From: Amborella trichopoda
Taxonomy: Eukaryota; Streptophyta; Magnoliopsida; Amborellales; Amborellaceae
Assembly: GCF_000471905.2 (NCBI RefSeq)
Contig: NW_006498527.1
Span: forward strand, 2,186,366-2,250,365
Direction of reading: 5' to 3'
Length of the DNA stretch: 64,000 bases
The notes under the pieces are model-generated. The model worked only from the letters and a program-made list of their open reading frames with translations, made no database searches and was not told the DNA's origin. A program made the position numbers and the translations under genes. The first letter of the stretch is position 1. Each line of letters opens with the position of its first letter. This document shows, one piece after another, positions 59,901 through 64,000 of this stretch.

Positions 59901-62900
59901 AAGGTCAGATTGGCGTCCGGGGCTCAAGGATGAGCCAGGGTGGAGTTTGAGGCACAAGGTAGAACTTTGAGGGCTTATAGATGACGGGTTGGAAAGAGGC
60001 ACTTGGGACCAGGACTCCCTTGGGGCCAAGTGTTCGGCATGATTTGAATCTCTAGCTAGCAGTTGTCCCAGCACAAGTGTAAGGGGGCAGGGTGGCATGT
60101 GAAGGGTCACATTGACAGGCGAGGATAGAGAATGAGGGGGAATGCTGAGGAGCGGAATTGTAATTTGTATCACCAGGGGCCACCTCACCAGGTAGCCATT
60201 GGTTTGCCCTACGAAGCGGGGGCGACTGATGAGTTGATGATGGGTGATGCTATCCTTTTTTAGGAGACCAATGATCTTGGGATGAGGGTGATGACGCCTC
60301 CTTTGATTTCTTCTTTGGGTCACAATCATCCACCGTTGTGCTTTCGAAGGCTGGAGGTGACCATGGAGACCCCATGGGAGAGGATGCCAAGGCCCAGGAA
60401 ATGGCAACATGGTAAGTCTCAGCCCCAATGGAGAGCCAAATATTGTGAGGGATGAGGCTAGGATCAAGTGTTTGAATCAGTGGATGGATGGACCCAAGGG
60501 GGAGGTACTCAATGGAGTTACGTTTTACAGTAAGGAAGTCCACACACAGGTTCCCAATCTTTTTGAAAGTCTCTAGGTGCCAAACGTGGAGAGGGATGTT
60601 AGAAGCACAGATCTAAACTTTGGAAGGTTGCACAACCCCCCACTTTTGAGCAAGTAGAAGTAGTGAGGGAAGCTCTTTTAAACCTCAAGTTTATGCTTTG
60701 CAGGGCCTGTAGAGCTTGGGTTTTAGAGGGGAAGGAGAAAATGAAGTTTCCTCTTGAAATTTTCTGGCATGTCATATCTGGCTCTCTCCGTACCACTTGT
60801 CCCCATTTTTCGATTCCCCTTAAATCATCCCTATGTCATTGAAATGTTCCAATGAGCACCTTGCACAAGGAGACTTGGTGTTTCAAAAAACAGTGGCATG
60901 GGCGCATTGCCCAGGCCTAGGCGGGCAAACTGAGCGGCATGTCCCTGGGTGGCCACCTAGGGGTGAAAACGCCAATTGTTGAGGGCAATTTTGGTTTTTT
61001 TCTAAAGTTAAGTATGTAAATGAAGGGGTTTAGGTTCATATCCAACCTAAACCCCATTTGAACCATTTTTAGAGAGATAAAAGCCTCAAAATATTTGTAT
61101 TGTGATTTTCATAGGATCGAAGGGTTTCTCAAAGTTATGAAAAATCGATCCAAACAACACCCATTGAGATTGGATTTAGTTTTGGACTATTTTTAGGACT
61201 GTTGAAGGGTTTTTTATAATATTTTCCTTTTTTACTGTGTGTATGAACTTTGGAGTGCATGGAATTTGGATTATGCTATGCACTATGGATTATGGTCTAA
61301 AGGTTTGAAGTTTGAACTTTGATTTTTGAATTTGAAATGAATGGAATTATGAACTAATAGACTATGGATGGATTATATATTATGTATTATTAATGTGTTA
61401 TATGTCTCAATATGTATTTTTAAATTTTTTTACACAAAATTTGACCCTAAAACAATTAGACAATTAGATATCTCATGCTTTTTATTCTATTGGGTCACCT
61501 AGGCACCACTCGGCGTTTTTTGGAACACGGAAGAGACTATTTTTTCCAAAATAAAACCTTCATCAAGCTTTAAGGTATTTGCTGAAAAAGGTTTCAGAGG
61601 AGTTTTAGGGGTTTGGGAGAGGGATGAGGGTAGAGACAATGTAGGGGTGAGGGGTTAGGATAGCTGGTGTCTTGGCAGTGGTCGTAATCTGTCCACCTGG
61701 GGAAGCTTTCTTTGTCAGCTTTGGCAAGTGGACTTAGTTTTGATAAAGGTTGGAGGAGTGGGGAGGAGGCAAATTGGGGGTTTGGCGTAAGGACAGGTTG
61801 CCGAAGCATAGGGTTTCCAAGATGCATCAGAGCTTAAGAATAAGAAGGTGTAAGGAAGTTGGGTTGCCTCCCTCTCCCTAGGGGAGAGAGGGAGTAAGGT
61901 TTCAGAACCAAGTGCATAAGGTTTAGAACCAACTGAACAAGAATTTTTGGAGGTAGGGAAGAAGAGTAGAGACAAACTGCATATCTAACACCATCAATAA
62001 TAAAAAAGTAAAAAAAAAAGAAAAAGAAAAAAAGTCTATACCCTATAGAATCTAAAATCCTAGCAGCCCATTGCTTATGGACTGTGTATATCTAAGAGCA
62101 TATTTATATGAGGATGCATTATAATTTGCGACATTGTAGAATATTATGACTATAAGCTTGCAAAGTAAGATATGGATCAAACAAGCCTATTAAATGAAAA
62201 TACATCGTATAAAACAATGATTCAAATATCTACGTCTATGAAGTAACTTGAAGAAGCAATGTATTTTTTGATGGGTGTCCATGTCATCTTAGTGAAAAAA
62301 AAATGTATCACAGATTTTGGGCAACCCTAGCTATAGTGAAGGGACTTCAACACGGTAAGAGCAGATGATCCTACATGAGAGTGAATGGCGGCAAGCACTA
62401 AAGTTCCAAATTCTAGTTCCAGATTCCTAAGAAACAAGATTCCAAAAGGCTCTCTCGAACCCAACTTTGGAGGCAATTCCATCAGGGGCATACCATATGA
62501 GTGGGAGGATTACTTTGAGATTGCCAAAGTACAGAGCTTACTGTTCTGCTGGCATGCACCTGTCACTCTATTGAGGTAGAAACAAGAGCCCTCTTTAAGA
62601 ATCTTAGGTTAATCTTCCAATCTTCTCGAGTCCTCCAATTGGTCTAGGTGATTCTCTTCTCTTAATGTTATTCAGATGGGGGTCATGCAAGTCAGTTTAC
62701 CATGAAGCAGCTAACAAAGTGGAAGGAAGTTTCATGCTAGTGTGCTTATTGCCTTATTAATCGATAACCCAGGGAATATCCCCATAGAGATCAAATAGAA
62801 TAAACATATAGTAAACAACTTATAGGATCACTACAAACCCCAAAAGAAAACACTGATTCCCTATTTTCTATACTATCCATCACGTAGGCAGATGAAATAC

Positions 62901-63725
62901 ACAATAATGGATTTGAAAGTGGGTACTTGTTGAGTTTGCCCTGAGTGCTTTCCCACAAGTTTCCATAGCCACTTTTCGTTAAATAACTAGGAATGGAATA
63001 AACACCAAACCAAAGAAGCCGAATTCTCTCGAAAATGCAAATATAATTACCTGTGAAATCCAAATTTCTAGTATTCTGAGCCACAGGGAAGAAGAAAATA
63101 GATGAGATATAACAAGAGGATATGACATATGATTATCTGTATAGGTGCTTACAGACAAAAAGAGAAACCCAATTAAAAATAAATGAAATCAATCCTTATA
63201 TTAATCATAGCTGAGAGAAAAAAAATTGCAGAAATATAATGATGGGTCAAACTCAAAATTTCATACTCTATTTTAGAATCAGAAAATTATAAATACCAGT
63301 TTTCTGCGTCGCCAAATCCTTCTTCCACTGCCATTCTGACCAGGTACTTCGCCACCGCTTTCATTTTGAACCCTCAATGTCTGTGTATTCATGAATTGAA
63401 ACAAATAAATGTCTCCCCCGCGCCCGAGAGAGGCTTCCATTTTGAACGCTCAATATCTGTGTATTCATGAATTGAAACAAATAAATGTTTCCCCGCGCCC
63501 GAGAGAGGGAGATAGAGAGTACCTGGGACCTGGAGAAGCAGTTGAAAAGCCGAGGGCATTCCCCTTTGAGTTCAATCCTCTGCGACGAAACATGAAACTG
63601 ATATTCATCAGTAACGAAAATCGAAAAATGTGTGGTGTGGTGTGTGTGCGAGAGATAGAGAGAGAGGAGATTATGGTTACAGGAAACGAAGAAGAGCAGA
63701 TGAGTTGAAGAGAATTGAGAGCCAT
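56907..63725 (-). CDS. PTAC7: plastid transcriptionally active protein pTAC7 / PAP12-like
   Basis: Small chloroplast protein; PAP12/pTAC7 is a subunit of the plastid-encoded RNA polymerase complex needed for chloroplast development (family knowledge). Exon 3 (56907-57239, 110 codons plus stop) encodes TKKDRTPEYRMERIPFLEEQ through ILHVLSNRMNDAGFYRPEAY to GPTYLKEDNM, the conserved core. Upstream, a tiny exon ending at 63297 encodes NGSGRRIWRRRKL, which joins in phase 0 to give WRRRKL/TKKD, the family's basic motif. A candidate first exon, 63530-63725, encodes MALNSLQLICSSSFPVTIIS... (Ser-rich, few acidic residues, transit-peptide-like). Phase is kept if exon 2 starts at 63346 (AAG acceptor), giving about 192 aa; the stronger CAG acceptor at 63335 does not fit the phase. 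Intron 2 is 6.06 kb and full of transposon remnants. Exon 3 is certain, exon 2 likely, exon 1 tentative. Confidence 0.8.
57240..58474. other. pTAC7 intron 2, unassigned part
   Basis: Intronic sequence next to exon 3. No element boundary or coding similarity was recognised here. Confidence 0.5.
58475..59515 (-). mobile_element. LTR retrotransposon remnant (LTR, PBS, gag start)
   Basis: On the minus strand an LTR-like stretch (about 59515 to 59090, beginning TGATGCAGCACAAAATACTG) is followed by TGGTTAGTATTAGAGCC. This is close to the initiator-Met-tRNA primer-binding site TGGTATCAGAGC with a 3-bp insertion. Next comes a gag-like start MPPRRGKGGKA with stops, then IGLKVEILEFYDEDTKHSFE and DEPVDEEDLEVIYSDHGDLP. 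The last stretch resembles Ty3/gypsy gag-protease linker sequence joined to a gag N-terminus, so it is internally deleted. Non-functional; lies in pTAC7 intron 2. Confidence 0.6.
59580..61975 (-). mobile_element. LINE ORF1 remnant, split by a hAT element
   Basis: Minus-strand frames at 61975-61594, 60796-60599, 60543-60250 and 60467-59790 look like pieces of one decayed LINE ORF1. The segment RGNFIFSFPSKTQALQAL resembles the RNA-binding DUF4283 region, and the following part is Pro/Ser-rich as in LINE ORF1 C-termini. The hAT element at 60876-61530 separates the upstream and downstream parts. No zinc knuckle or reverse transcriptase was identified, so the assignment is moderate. Confidence 0.5.
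60876..61530. mobile_element. hAT element (655 bp) in pTAC7 intron 2
   Basis: Flanks AGGAGACT (60868-60875) and AAGAGACT (61531-61538) match at 7 of 8. Termini TGGTGTTTCAAAAAACAG and, reverse-complemented, CCGTGTTCCAAAAAACGCCG. The subterminal CCTAGGCGG / CACCTAGG motifs place it with the element at 49199-49416. The middle is AT-rich and non-coding. Confidence 0.8.
61976..63296. other. pTAC7 intron 2, exon-2-proximal part
   Basis: Mostly featureless intron. A plus-strand frame at 62385-62579 (MAASTKVPNSSSRF ... GIPYEWEDYFEIAK) reads like real protein but I do not recognise it; it is antisense to pTAC7 and has no neighbouring exon that I could join. Confidence 0.4.
63362..63513. repeat. 76-bp tandem duplication forming most of pTAC7 intron 1
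   Basis: Two copies (63362-63437 and 63438-63513), each beginning CATTTTGAAC and containing TCATGAATTGAAACAAATAA and CCCGAGAGAGG. They differ by about three substitutions and one base of indel over the aligned part. They lie wholly between the proposed exons 1 and 2 (intron about 63347-63529). Confidence 0.85.
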
Positions 63726-64000
63726 CGTTCCTACGCTTGTGAGCGAGCCATTCTTTGAAGGTTTAAATTAATTTTAAACGATTATTTGTTTCTCCTTTTA
63801 TTATCTCCATCGGTTATTTATATTGTTATTAACTGGATTTGTAATACTAACTGTGAAATTGTCCTCTCTTCTCTATTGCTAATGAAAGGGAAAATTATCA
63901 ATCTAACTATGACGGATGAATTATTTATTATTCTTCATATTTGTCACTATTCCAATTTAATACATATTTTTTGTGAGTATTTTGAAATTAAATCAATTGA
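63726..64000 (-). promoter_or_regulatory. upstream region of pTAC7
   Basis: AT-rich sequence immediately 5' of the proposed pTAC7 start on the minus strand. No TATA box or light-responsive element could be assigned with confidence. Confidence 0.35.

Noticed and set aside
59790..60467. 225-codon Pro/Ser/His-rich minus-strand frame
   Set aside because: Best explained as the C-terminal part of a decayed LINE ORF1 within pTAC7 intron 2, not an independent gene.

Overview
This is nuclear DNA of a flowering plant. Two of the four genes belong to plant-specific families: a LOB-domain (LBD) transcription factor and the plastid transcription protein pTAC7/PAP12. The introns are plant-like, and the intergenic DNA is AT-rich and dominated by hAT elements, MITEs, LINEs and LTR retrotransposon remnants. 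No species marker could be read. Long, transposon-filled introns (up to about 7.6 kb) point to a medium or large genome, but I cannot place it more precisely than angiosperm.

Layout. 0-3.8 kb: gene-free, with one MITE. 3.8-5.0 kb (-): two-exon class I LBD gene. 5.0-12.7 kb: LINE, hAT and MITE remnants. 12.7-19.8 kb (-): eight-exon gene for a five-KH-domain RNA-binding protein of the Arabidopsis RCF3/HOS5/SHINY1 type, with a solo LTR in intron 3 and a small hAT element in intron 5. 19.8-43.2 kb: gene-free transposon territory, including a nest four insertions deep (25.5-31.7 kb) with unusual minisatellites at its core. 43.26-53.35 kb (+): four-exon TPR gene of the kinesin-light-chain-related (KLCR/CMU) family; its last intron is 7.6 kb and holds two hAT elements, a LINE and a TIR element. 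53.4-56.9 kb: LINE, hAT-like insertion and an old direct duplication. 56.9-63.7 kb (-): three-exon pTAC7/PAP12-like gene, tail-to-tail with KLCR; its 6 kb intron 2 carries LTR-retrotransposon, LINE and hAT remnants.

The exon models were built by hand from reading frame, splice sites and phase. All three long models close in phase (673, 583 and about 192 aa), and the LBD model gives 171 aa. The genes have unrelated roles: transcription factor, nuclear RNA processing, cytoskeleton/cell wall, plastid transcription. I see no operon-like or clustered pathway and no convincing novel multi-gene system. The strongest unusual observations are the nested insertion with exact target-site duplications, a CACGTG-rich minisatellite inside a hAT element, two GC-AG introns, and the structure of the pTAC7 5' end (a tiny exon, and an intron made mostly of a 76-bp tandem duplication).

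Two runs of N interrupt the sequence (28380-28504 and 47584-47942), both inside transposable elements.
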